Shown here piece after piece: positions 1 to 8,130 of a stretch of 57,697 nt of DNA. The notes under the pieces are model-generated. The model was given only the letters and a program-made list of their open reading frames with translations, had not been told where the DNA came from and searched no databases. Each line of letters begins with the position of its first letter. The first letter of the stretch is position 1. The stretch lies in contig NZ_JADEXG010000029.1 in the NCBI RefSeq assembly GCF_015207255.1, forward strand, positions 1 through 57,697. The letters run 5' to 3'. Source of the DNA: Vasconcelosia minhoensis LEGE 07310 (GTDB lineage: Bacteria > Cyanobacteriota > Cyanobacteriia > Phormidesmidales > Phormidesmidaceae). A program made the translations under genes and the position numbers.

Positions 1-1
1 A

Positions 2-121
2 CAGTTCTGCCGCATTCGGGGCTACATCTCGACATTAAGAAAGCAGGGGATTGCTGTACTTGATGCCTTGAAAAGTGCTTTTACGGGTAGCCCTATTCTT
101 CCGGTGTTTCAGCCTGAGTAG
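2..121 (+). CDS. C-terminal end of an IS66-family transposase (cut by window edge)
   Basis: An open frame runs from base 2 to a TAG at 119-121 and encodes the last 39 residues of a protein. It contains FCRIRGYISTLRKQG followed by an ALKSAF segment and a proline-rich end. I recognise this as the usual C-terminus of the IS66-type DDE transposase (TnpC). Only the tail is visible, so I cannot say whether the element is intact to the left of the window. The family is recalled from memory, not from a search. Confidence 0.6.
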   Translation, partial: QFCRIRGYISTLRKQGIAVLDALKSAFTGSPILPVFQPE

Positions 122-466
122 TTACAATTTTTCTATTGTTTTAGCAACGGTAAGCTCATAGCATTCGATGTCTATTTTTGTTAAAAAACGCAAATCTTAT
201 CCTGGAATCGCTTAATCTGAAGTTATAAAGATTCAGGTTAAAGGACTTTAAAAAAGCTAAAAAAGACTGCAAAGGTCAATACAAAGAAAGATTACAAAGA
301 ATCCCAAAATGTAGGCTTAGGTCAGGATTTTGTTAAGCGATTTTCGATTTCGCTCCAAGATTGTTTTTCCGGGCGCTGTTGCCAAAAACAAATGCTGACT
401 GAGCGAAATGGATTCCTGGACTTAAAATTCAAAGCCTGTTATATACCCTAAGGAGGCAATGCTGAG
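122..466 (+). promoter_or_regulatory. Leader region and strong ribosome binding site of lrtA/hpf
   Basis: These 345 bases hold no gene. They are AT-rich and contain A-rich runs between about 180 and 310. A near-perfect Shine-Dalgarno, AAGGAGG at 450-456, lies 10 nt before the ATG at 467 and fixes that start. Long leaders that control transcript stability are known for light-repressed lrtA genes in other cyanobacteria; a similar role here is inferred only from position. I could not place a -10/-35 pair with confidence. Confidence 0.45.
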
Positions 467-1069
467 ATGAGGCTGGTTATCCAAGGGAAAAACATCGAAG
501 TCACAGATGCTATTCATGACTATGTGCATCAGAAAGTTGGCAGGGTCATCGATCACTTTGCTCATCGGGTCAAGAATGTTGACGTCAATCTATCGGTGCC
601 TCGAAAGTTGCGCGGGCAGCCTCAGCAGATTGCCGAGGTGACCGTTTATGCAGAGGGTGCGACCATTCGGGCAGAAGAGAAGCATGAAAGTCTCTATGCC
701 AGTATTGATCTAGTCGCTGATAAGCTGGCCCGGCAGCTGCAGAAGTATAAGGACAAGCTACAGCAGCGGCCTGCTAAAGCAGCGCCAGGTAATGCGTTCG
801 AGCAGGCCCCGTTATCTGCTGATATGATTCGCGATCGCGAACCTGAACTTCCCCCTAAAGTCGTTCGCAACAAGTTTTTCGCTATGCCGCCCATGACGGT
901 TGAAGAAGCGTTAGATAACTTGCAGCTGGTGGGTCACGATTTTTACATGTTTCACAACTCAGAAACCGGCGAAATTAACGTCATTTACGAGCGCAATCAC
1001 GGCGGATATGGAATCCTTCAGCCCCGTTTGGACTACAGAAAGCCTATTGGAGATGCTAACGATGTCTAA
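467..1069 (+). CDS. hpf: Long-form ribosome hibernation promoting factor (LrtA/HPF)
   Basis: This 200-residue cytoplasmic protein binds the 30S decoding region and silences or dimerises ribosomes in stress, darkness or stationary phase. Residues 1-105 form the S30AE/YfiA domain (start MRLVIQGKNIEVTDAI). After a linker, residues 135-190 form the C-terminal dimerisation domain that defines the long form, with KFFAMPPMTVEEALDNLQLV and a VIYERNHGGYGI strand. The length fits the family. The start is set by AAGGAGG at 450-456. The stop overlaps the start of the next gene in ATGTCTAA, which suggests translational coupling. The cyanobacterial name is lrtA (light-repressed transcript). Confidence 0.93.
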   Translation: MRLVIQGKNIEVTDAIHDYVHQKVGRVIDHFAHRVKNVDVNLSVPRKLRGQPQQIAEVTVYAEGATIRAEEKHESLYASIDLVADKLARQLQKYKDKLQQRPAKAAPGNAFEQAPLSADMIRDREPELPPKVVRNKFFAMPPMTVEEALDNLQLVGHDFYMFHNSETGEINVIYERNHGGYGILQPRLDYRKPIGDANDV

Positions 1070-1352
1070 GAAAAACGTGTTCAATTTTTTGGCTAAGGCC
1101 GCGCAAGATCAGAACCTTAAGAATCAGCTAGAGACCACCTCAACCCCCGAGGAAGTGGTTGGAGTAGGTAACCAGGCTGGCTACGAGTTTTCTTCCCAGC
1201 ATGTGGACGAGGCGCTAGCAGACCTGAAGCAGCAGCCTGGATTTTTTGGAGTCCTGGCGGAAGCGGTGATCGAGCTGTTTAGCCCTGACCATGATGACTA
1301 CCCAGTCAGCGGCGTACAGCCGTTTAGCGGCGACCCTAATCCAGATAGATAA
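1062..1352 (+). CDS. Nif11-family small protein
   Basis: This 96-residue protein starts at an ATG that overlaps the hpf stop by 8 bases, so the longer reading from 1008 is unlikely. MSKKNVFNFLAKAAQDQNLK, then a GYEFSSQHVDEAL segment, match the Nif11 helical domain (pattern: FL..A..D..L...L, then GY.F....V). Nif11 domains occur as stand-alone cyanobacterial proteins of unknown role and as leader peptides of ribosomal natural products. I see no double-glycine cleavage site and no modification enzyme nearby, so a stand-alone protein is more likely. The tail is acidic and Asp/Pro-rich. Overlap with hpf implies co-translation. Confidence 0.8.
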   Translation: MSKKNVFNFLAKAAQDQNLKNQLETTSTPEEVVGVGNQAGYEFSSQHVDEALADLKQQPGFFGVLAEAVIELFSPDHDDYPVSGVQPFSGDPNPDR

Positions 1353-1415
1353 GCTGACAGTCCGCTTCTGCTGGTTCTAAGAGAGGGTATCTTCACAACT
1401 TTCTCAGATTCCTGC

Positions 1416-1439
1416 TCTAACGTGAGGAGTAGCGTTAGA
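1416..1439. terminator. Possible weak hairpin after hpf-nif11
   Basis: TCTAACG (1416-1422) and CGTTAGA (1433-1439) form a 7-bp stem with a 10-nt loop, 64 bp after the nif11 stop. There is no T-run, so a factor-independent terminator is doubtful. It could be a processing hairpin or chance. Confidence 0.25.
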
Positions 1440-1620
1440 ACTGGGGATTGTTCTTTCTGCTGTAGCAGGAGTATTGGCTTAGACGCCTCGCAGCAATTCC
1501 CACCTTCGTAACCAAATCGCATTTTGGTCCAAATCATTCTGTGGGAGAAAAAGTGATGATAGCTCGAAACGGAGCAGCTCCAAAAAGAGTCGGCATTCTG
1601 CTATTACCACAACGGTGGCC

Positions 1621-1787
1621 GGGAGCATGTCACCTTTGAGCCCTCACCCTAAATCCTTCTCCCAAAACGGGGAGAAGGACTTTGAGTCTTACTCAGGTTT
1701 CTGGCCATTTCCGGCTCCCCTTCTCCCCGGGGAGAAGGGGCTGGGGGATGAGGGTTATACAGAGTATGGCAAACCTGACATGCTCCC
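1621..1787. mobile_element. MITE-like element carrying palindromic repeats
   Basis: The element is bounded by a perfect 12-bp inverted repeat: GGGAGCATGTCA (1621-1632) and TGACATGCTCCC (1776-1787). Just outside lie ACGGTGGCC (1612-1620) and ACGGTCGCC (1788-1796), an 8/9 match that fits a 9-bp target duplication. Inside are a 10-bp stem hairpin (1654-1679) and a perfect 24-bp palindrome (1717-1740), bracketed by CCCTCA (1641-1646) and TGAGGG (1749-1754). The interior resembles the 'CCCTCACCCTAAATCC' repeat widespread in cyanobacterial genomes. No transposase is encoded, so mobility would be in trans. Confidence 0.65.
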
Positions 1788-2372
1788 ACGGTCGCCGCTG
1801 TCCAGTAATCAGGGTTCTCTGAAACTGTGATGGCGACGGTAAGCTACCGAGGACCCCCTGTTCCGTGCAACGATCAGGGTTATTGGCAGGGTTATTGGTC
1901 TACCGTCGAAAAATTTATAGCGCAACATGCAGACGCATCGTTTACCCACAGTATGTGTGACAGCATTTGTGACAGCTGTATGCAGGTTCATTTCCCAGAG
2001 GTTACTAACATTCTACTACCAAAAAACGATCTAGTAGATGAGTCGAATTGAACGCGCAGATCAGTTTGGTTACGGCATGGATTGACCTATTTGGCACCTC
2101 AGGTAAAACGTTATTTCATGCCCTACGGTATGTTTCTTTGTAACTTTTCATCGTCGGGAAGTTGAGCGGAAAGTTATACTGTTTCTATCACTACAAAAAG
2201 CGCGGAAAATAAGATTCTGCGAACCATCTCTGTCATCAGTCTCAAGAATCAATCTCGACAGAGCCTCACTGCAAACAGATTCTAAACTTTCGGCGCATCA
2301 GTTGCTTCATGGATTTAGCGTTCCGCTGAAGCATTTTTTGGAGGAAAGAGAGTCCTCTCTTAGACACATGCA
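1788..2372. other. Gene-poor region upstream of the beta-oxidation operon
   Basis: About 585 bases without a supportable gene. A 74-codon frame at 1827-2051 has no ribosome binding site and no recognisable domain. A short imperfect tandem, GGTTATTGGCAGGGTTATTGG-like, lies near 1877-1898. The promoter of the fad operon must lie here; I could not assign a convincing -10/-35 or an operator. Confidence 0.35.
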
Positions 2373-4481
2373 ATGTTCTCGCCTGACCCAGCTAACGTTC
2401 ATAGGTTCCCTCCGAATGAGGCGGGTATCAGGACCTGTTGGAAACCGGACTGCGGTATACAGGCAGTAGGCGTACAGCTAGGACGCACGCTGCCCTCGCT
2501 ACTGGATGAAGGCTGCGAGCTAAGCATTCCGTCTACTGCCGTCCCCAGCTGGGTTTCCGCTTTCGGGAGATTTTTGAAAAATCAGCGGTCTACGGCCACG
2601 CTCAATCATTACAGCGCCGGCGGTTGGCAAAGCTGGACCTTAGTAGAACTCAGGCAGGCCGCTGAAGAAATTGCCCTAGGGCTGCACCACTACGCGGCGA
2701 TTCAGAAAGGCGATCGCGTCGGTCTCCTGATGGCCAGCAGCGTCCCGTTTGTGATGGCAGATATTGGCTGCCTGCTAGCCCAGCTGGTGACGGTGCCGAT
2801 GCTGCCAGAGCAGCCCCTGGAAAGTCGTGAGTATATGTTGAAAGAGACAGCCGCCAGCGTGCTATTTGTCTCTGAGCTGAAACAGGTTGAGCCGCTGCTG
2901 CCCAAGCTTCCTGACCTGAGCGCGCTGCGGCTGATTGTAGTGCCCGAGGTTCCCAAAGACCTATCCAAGCATCGGTGGGACAGACTCCAGTGGGCTTTGC
3001 CTAACACCGTTGAAATGGTCACTTTAGAGGCCCTCAGACAGCGAGCAAAATGGTCGGCTGCAGCGGTTCAGGCCCTGAGAGCGGCTCTGCATCCGCAAGA
3101 TTTGGCCACGATTGTTTACACGCCCCACGCTAGCGGTCGGCTTCTAGGCGCAATGCTGACCCATGAGAATCTTGCCGGGAGTGTGATATCAGCTTTTAGT
3201 ACCCTGCCCTGTCTCCGTCAGGGACCGGGTGAAGTCGCCCTTTCGTTCCTACCCCTGCACCATATCTTTGCGCGGGGGTTTATCTATGGCAGCCTCAGCT
3301 ACGGGCAGACCATCTACTTCTCCAACCCGCGGCTGGTGATGAAGCATCTGCGCGAGCTGAAGCCCACCGTCTTTTTTACCGTACCCCGGCTGCTAGAAAA
3401 GGTATACGAAGGATGGCAGGTTGCTCCTCAACGCCTCAAAAGACCTTTCCGCCAGCTTCAGCAGCGGGCATTGTCCTGGGCCTGGGATCTGGCCAGTCGC
3501 TATCCGTTGGCGTATACCCAGTCCCGCCGATATAGGGCCGAGCTCTGGCTGGCCCAACGGACGGTTTTTGGTCCGCTGAGAAACCTGTTTGGCGGTAGGA
3601 TTAAGTGCTTTATCTCAGGCGGAGCGGCTTTACCCGCTGAGGTCATGACGCTGCTCTCTGGGGCGGGGCTGAAGCTTTGCCAGGGCTACGGGCTCACTGA
3701 AGCCAGCTCGACCCTGAGCTTTACCCGCCGACAGTGGAGCCGGGCTGGCACCGTCGGCGTCCCGATGCCGGGGGTAGAAATGGCGATCGCGGCCGACGGC
3801 GAGGTCATGGTGAAATCGCCCTACGTCATGCAGGGCTACTATCGTGCCCCCGTAGAGACCCAACGGGTGCTAGAGCCGAACGGATGGCTGCATACGGGCG
3901 ATCGCGGCGAATTTTCGGCCGATGGCCTACTCACGCTGACCGGCTATAAAAAGGAGCTGTTCAAACTCTCGATTGGAGAATATATCGCTCCCAGACCGAT
4001 TGAGCTAGCTCTGCGTCAGTCTCCGCTAGTCCAGCAGGCCCTGGTCGTTGGGCCGGGTCGTAAATTCTGCGGGCTGCTGATCTTTCCCAATATGACCGTT
4101 CTGATGACGCAGGCACAGCTGATGGGCCTATCGATGCCGCCGGAGTCGCTGCTCAGCCAGCCGCAGATTGTGGCGCAGTACCAGTCGCTGGTAGACCAGG
4201 TCAATGCGTCACTGCCGCTTTGGTCAACCGTGAAGCGCTTCCAGCTGATCAATGCCGAGCTCACGGTTGAGAATGGGCGATTGCGATCGCCCGGTCAGCT
4301 GAACCGCGAGGCGCTTTATCTGGCTTTTGCGGCAGAAATCGATCGGCTCTATCAGCTGACCCCTCGTAAAGCGCTGCCAGAGTCTGCAAGGATGCCTACG
4401 GTGCCAGAACCACCCGATTGGCCGCTGGTGTCCTGGTGGCCTAAAATCCGGACGCGGTTTCCAGCCCGACTATCAAACTAA
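2373..4481 (+). CDS. fadD: FadD-like long-chain acyl-CoA ligase with degenerate active site
   Basis: This 702-residue AMP-binding protein is first in a four-gene beta-oxidation operon, where a fatty acyl-CoA ligase is expected. The fold signature is clear: YGLTEASSTL (~440), LHTGDRG (~510), and a C-terminal lid with KKELFKLSIGEYIAPRPIE. Two key sites are abnormal. The phosphate-binding loop, normally YTSGTTGxPKG, reads YTPHASGRLLGA (~250). The C-terminal segment that normally holds the catalytic lysine (TLKxxR) reads NGRLRSPGQLNRE (~645), where my alignment by eye gives Gln instead of Lys. It may be a weak or repurposed ligase. The ATG at 2373 has no good ribosome binding site, and the N-terminus is about 50 residues longer than usual. 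Confidence 0.8.
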   Translation: MFSPDPANVHRFPPNEAGIRTCWKPDCGIQAVGVQLGRTLPSLLDEGCELSIPSTAVPSWVSAFGRFLKNQRSTATLNHYSAGGWQSWTLVELRQAAEEIALGLHHYAAIQKGDRVGLLMASSVPFVMADIGCLLAQLVTVPMLPEQPLESREYMLKETAASVLFVSELKQVEPLLPKLPDLSALRLIVVPEVPKDLSKHRWDRLQWALPNTVEMVTLEALRQRAKWSAAAVQALRAALHPQDLATIVYTPHASGRLLGAMLTHENLAGSVISAFSTLPCLRQGPGEVALSFLPLHHIFARGFIYGSLSYGQTIYFSNPRLVMKHLRELKPTVFFTVPRLLEKVYEGWQVAPQRLKRPFRQLQQRALSWAWDLASRYPLAYTQSRRYRAELWLAQRTVFGPLRNLFGGRIKCFISGGAALPAEVMTLLSGAGLKLCQGYGLTEASSTLSFTRRQWSRAGTVGVPMPGVEMAIAADGEVMVKSPYVMQGYYRAPVETQRVLEPNGWLHTGDRGEFSADGLLTLTGYKKELFKLSIGEYIAPRPIELALRQSPLVQQALVVGPGRKFCGLLIFPNMTVLMTQAQLMGLSMPPESLLSQPQIVAQYQSLVDQVNASLPLWSTVKRFQLINAELTVENGRLRSPGQLNREALYLAFAAEIDRLYQLTPRKALPESARMPTVPEPPDWPLVSWWPKIRTRFPARLSN

Positions 4482-4507
4482 CGTTGTTCTCTCTGGAGGG
4501 CCAAACT

Positions 4508-6880
4508 ATGTTTAAGCCGTTTCGAACCGCTGCTGTTTTAGGGGCAGGCGTGATGGGCAGCCAGATCGCCGCCCACTTAGCTAATGCCGGGCTGCGCGTG
4601 CATCTGTTAGACCTGCCTGCTGGGGTAGATAGGGCTGGACAAGGGGATAGAAATGCGCTGGTGGCGAAGGCCTTTGCTAAGGCGAGGAAACTCTCTCCGC
4701 CGATCTTCTTCTCAGATCGGGAAATTCATCGAATCCAGCTGGGGAACTTTGAAGACCATTTTTATCGGCTGGGCGAGGTGGACTGGGTGATCGAAGCAGT
4801 GACTGAAAATTTAGAGATTAAGCGGCAGCTAATGGCCCGATTAGAGGGGGTGGTGAAGGCAGACGCGGTGATTTCGTCGAATACCAGCGGGCTGCCCATT
4901 CAGCAAATCGCGGCGGGCTGTACAGAACATTTTCGGCAGCGGTTTTTGGGCACTCACTTTTTCAATCCACCCCGCTATCTCAAACTGTTGGAGCTGATTC
5001 CCACAGCGGATACCGAGAGCACCGGACTGGAGCGGATGGCCTGGTTTGGCCGCGAATATCTGGGGAAGGGCGTGGTCGTTGCCAAGGATACGCCTAACTT
5101 TATTGCTAATCGGATTGGCCTGTTTGTGACCTTTTCAGGAATGCAGGCCCTCACCCAGGGATACAGCATTGAAGAAATTGATACGATTACCGGAACGCTG
5201 GTCGGCAGGCCCAAGTCGGCGACCTTCCGCACGGCTGACCTGGTGGGGCTCGACACGCTCCAGGCGGTCGCTAAGCATCTCCATCAGGCTGTTCCAGAAG
5301 ACGAGCAGCGGGACCGGTTGGCTGTGCCGCCCCTGCTGTCAAAGCTGGTCGAGACGGGCGCAGTGGGTGCCAAGGTCGGTCGCGGATTTTACCAAAAGGT
5401 GAAGGGCGAAATTCTCTCGGTGAACCCGGAGTCGCTGGCCTACGAACCGGCTAAACCCCTCCGGCTGGAGGGGTTGACCGAGATTACGCAGCAGCCTCTG
5501 GCTGACCGGCTGCGCAGCCTTTACCAGCTGCCGGGGCGGGCGGGCGACTTGTTCCGTCAGATCACCTGGGCCATGCTGAGCTACAGCGCCTGCCGCCTGC
5601 CCGAGATTGCCGATCGTCCCCTGGACATCGACCAGGCCATGCGCTGGGGATTTGGCTGGCAGCTGGGGCCGTTTGAAATCTGGGATGTGCTGGGCGTACA
5701 GAGGGTGCTCAACGACTTGCAGGCTCAGCAGCTGCCTGTACCCGCCTGGGTCGAAAAAGTGGCGGCCCAAGCCGGTAGCTTCTATCAGGAAGGCAGCTCA
5801 GACGGTCTGCTCACGGCTCAGACCGTTGTTGGTCCCGCTGGCTCCCATGCCGTCCAGAAGCCTGCTAAAGAACTCTCGGTGGCTGCTTTGCAAACCTCGC
5901 CCAGTCGCATCCTCTGGCAAAATGCTGAATCTGCCTGGTTGGATATGGGTGAGGGAGTCACTCTATTCGAGTTTCGCTCTAAGGGAAATACGCTCAGTAA
6001 TGAAGTCATGCAAGGGTTAGAGGAGATCCTGAACCGGCTGGAAACTGATGCTTCTCACGGTCTGGTGATCGGCAATGACGGCGACCACTTCTGCGGCGGC
6101 GCTAACTTGGTCGAAATGGGACAGATGGCCCAGACTGCCGATTGGGACGCGATCGCGCACCTGATCAGCCACTTTCAATCCCTGCTCCAGCGGATTCACC
6201 ATTTCCATAAGCCCGTCGTCGCGGCGGTGCGAGGTCGGGCCTTGGGCGGCGGCTGCGAGCTGGTGATGGCCTGCCCGCAGGTGGTGGCTGCGGCGGAAAG
6301 TTATATTGGCCTGGTGGAGCTAGGCGTGGGCCTGATTCCAGGGGCGGGCGGGATTATGCGGATGGTAGAGCGGTCCGCCGATCGGGCCGCCAGCAACGCC
6401 CCCAGCCATATCCAGCCCTTTATTAACCAGACTTTCCAAACCATTGCCCTGGGCAAAGTTTCCACCAGCGCTGAGGAGGCTCAGCAGCTGGGCTATCTGC
6501 TGCCGACGGCCCGGATGGTGATGAACGGCGATCAGCGGCTGTATGTCGCTAAAGAAGAAGTGCTGCGGCTGGCCCGTCAAGGCTATCGACCCTGGCCCGA
6601 ACGCCATGATATCTGGGTGCTGGGCCAGCCGGGGCGGGCGACGCTGGAGCATATGGCCTATGTCCTCCAGCAGGGCGGCTTTGCCTCCGAGTATGACCGT
6701 TTCCTGGCCAGCCGCCTAGCCTACGTGATGACCGGGGGTGAGCTGACGGCACCGGCACGGGTGTCGGCGGACTATCTCTTGCAGCTAGAGCGAGAGAATT
6801 TTGTGCCGCTGTTGGAAAATCCCAAGACCCAGGCGCGGATGGCTCATCTGCTGAAGTATAAGAAGCCCCTACGTAATTAA
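4508..6880 (+). CDS. fadN: Bifunctional 3-hydroxyacyl-CoA dehydrogenase / enoyl-CoA hydratase (FadN/FadB type)
   Basis: This 790-residue enzyme hydrates trans-2-enoyl-CoA and oxidises the 3-hydroxyacyl-CoA with NAD. The start at 4508 is chosen because GGAGG sits about 8 nt upstream; a TTG at 4484 is less likely. Domain order is dehydrogenase first: Rossmann motif GAGVMGSQIA at residues 10-20 and GTHFFNPPRYLKLLELIP with the catalytic His. A crotonase domain follows, with FCGGAN, GGGCELVMAC and VELGVGLIPGAGG, which carry the two catalytic Glu. This order and length match Bacillus subtilis FadN rather than E. coli FadB, where the hydratase is N-terminal. It starts 26 nt after the ligase stop, so it is in the same operon. 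Confidence 0.93.
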   Translation: MFKPFRTAAVLGAGVMGSQIAAHLANAGLRVHLLDLPAGVDRAGQGDRNALVAKAFAKARKLSPPIFFSDREIHRIQLGNFEDHFYRLGEVDWVIEAVTENLEIKRQLMARLEGVVKADAVISSNTSGLPIQQIAAGCTEHFRQRFLGTHFFNPPRYLKLLELIPTADTESTGLERMAWFGREYLGKGVVVAKDTPNFIANRIGLFVTFSGMQALTQGYSIEEIDTITGTLVGRPKSATFRTADLVGLDTLQAVAKHLHQAVPEDEQRDRLAVPPLLSKLVETGAVGAKVGRGFYQKVKGEILSVNPESLAYEPAKPLRLEGLTEITQQPLADRLRSLYQLPGRAGDLFRQITWAMLSYSACRLPEIADRPLDIDQAMRWGFGWQLGPFEIWDVLGVQRVLNDLQAQQLPVPAWVEKVAAQAGSFYQEGSSDGLLTAQTVVGPAGSHAVQKPAKELSVAALQTSPSRILWQNAESAWLDMGEGVTLFEFRSKGNTLSNEVMQGLEEILNRLETDASHGLVIGNDGDHFCGGANLVEMGQMAQTADWDAIAHLISHFQSLLQRIHHFHKPVVAAVRGRALGGGCELVMACPQVVAAAESYIGLVELGVGLIPGAGGIMRMVERSADRAASNAPSHIQPFINQTFQTIALGKVSTSAEEAQQLGYLLPTARMVMNGDQRLYVAKEEVLRLARQGYRPWPERHDIWVLGQPGRATLEHMAYVLQQGGFASEYDRFLASRLAYVMTGGELTAPARVSADYLLQLERENFVPLLENPKTQARMAHLLKYKKPLRN

Positions 6881-6910
6881 ATTTGAAAATTTAAAGTTAG
6901 GAGAGAAATC

Positions 6911-8089
6911 ATGCAAGCCTACATTGTCAGCTCAGTTCGAACCGCGATTGGCAAAGCGCCCGACGGTGCGCTTCATACCCAGCGTCCCGATGACCTGGGC
7001 GCGATCGCGCTGAAGGGAGCCTTAGGACGAGTCCCTGCCCTCTCTGCCGACCAGATTGAAGACGTAGTGGTGGGCTGCGCCCTGCCCGAAGCCGAGCAGG
7101 GCTACAACCTGGGCCGAATGATCGCTCAGCGCGCCGGTCTGCCCGACTCGGTGGCGGGGGCGACGATTAATCGGCTGTGCGCTTCGGGCTTGCAGGCGAT
7201 CGCGATCGCCCACCAGGCGATTACCCTGGGCCAAGCCGCCGTGATGGTGGCAGGTGGAGCTGAGTCGATGAGCCTGATTCCCATGGGCGGTCATAACCTG
7301 CTGCCCAACCCCGCCCTGATGGGACAGTCTCCTCGGGTTTACTGCACCATGGGCCTGACCGCCGAAAATGTGGCGAGTCAGTTCGGCATTGCTCGGGACG
7401 ATCAGGATGCCTTTGCGCTGCGATCGCACCAGCGAGCCCTGCAGGCGATCGAGCAGAGTCGATTTGCCGCAGAGATCGTACCGGTGCCGATTAAAGCAAC
7501 TCGCTATGTCGAAGGCCAGGCTGAAACCACAGAAACGCTATTCCAGGTCGATCAGGGGCCGCGAGCCGACACCAGCCTGGTGGCGCTGGCGGCTCTGAAG
7601 CCGGTCTTCCGGCTCAAGGGGACGGTGACGGCGGGTAACTCTTCCCAAAGGTCTGATGGGGCCGCGGCAACGCTGCTAGTGAATGAGGAGACTTTGCGAT
7701 CGCTCAATCTTCAGCCTATGGCCAGAATGCTGGGTTTTGCAGTCGCCGGGGTACCGCCCGAAATTATGGGTATCGGCCCGGTGGAGGCAGTGCCGAAAGT
7801 CCTCAAACAAGTCGGGCTGTCGCTGGCCGATATCGGTCTGATTGAGCTGAATGAAGCCTTTGCGTCACAGGCTCTGGCGGTGATTCGTAAGCTCGGTTTA
7901 GATGAGCAGATCTTAAACGTCAACGGCGGCGCTATTGCCCTCGGCCATCCCCTCGGCTGTACGGGGGCGAGACTCACCGCCACGCTGCTGCACGAGATGA
8001 GACGTCGCCAGATTCGCTATGGCCTGGTCACCCTGTGCGTCGGCGGCGGCATGGGAGCGGCAGGTGTGTTTGAGAATCTAAAGCTGTAG
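6911..8089 (+). CDS. fadA: Acetyl-CoA acyltransferase (3-ketoacyl-CoA thiolase)
   Basis: This 392-residue degradative thiolase cleaves 3-ketoacyl-CoA with CoA, releasing acetyl-CoA. All catalytic elements are visible: nucleophilic Cys in [10 protein letters not shown] (residue 90), [10 protein letters not shown], His in [10 protein letters not shown] (residue 346) and the second Cys in [11 protein letters not shown] (residue 376). Length is typical. AGGAG lies upstream of the ATG and the gap to the preceding gene is only 30 nt. A biosynthetic PhaA-type role is possible for this fold, but its position between FadN and FadE favours beta-oxidation. The codon style and HIP1 octamers match the neighbouring genes. 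Confidence 0.93.
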   Translation: MQAYIVSSVRTAIGKAPDGALHTQRPDDLGAIALKGALGRVPALSADQIEDVVVGCALPEAEQGYNLGRMIAQRAGLPDSVAGATINRLCASGLQAIAIAHQAITLGQAAVMVAGGAESMSLIPMGGHNLLPNPALMGQSPRVYCTMGLTAENVASQFGIARDDQDAFALRSHQRALQAIEQSRFAAEIVPVPIKATRYVEGQAETTETLFQVDQGPRADTSLVALAALKPVFRLKGTVTAGNSSQRSDGAAATLLVNEETLRSLNLQPMARMLGFAVAGVPPEIMGIGPVEAVPKVLKQVGLSLADIGLIELNEAFASQALAVIRKLGLDEQILNVNGGAIALGHPLGCTGARLTATLLHEMRRRQIRYGLVTLCVGGGMGAAGVFENLKL

Positions 8090-8130
8090 CGTCAATTCCA
8101 TTTCCTTGAGAGTTCTGTTGGAGGTTTGCC

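Noticed and set aside
1827-2051. 74-codon small Cys-containing frame before the fad operon
   Set aside because: No ribosome binding site, no domain, and its surroundings are repeat-derived; cannot be supported.
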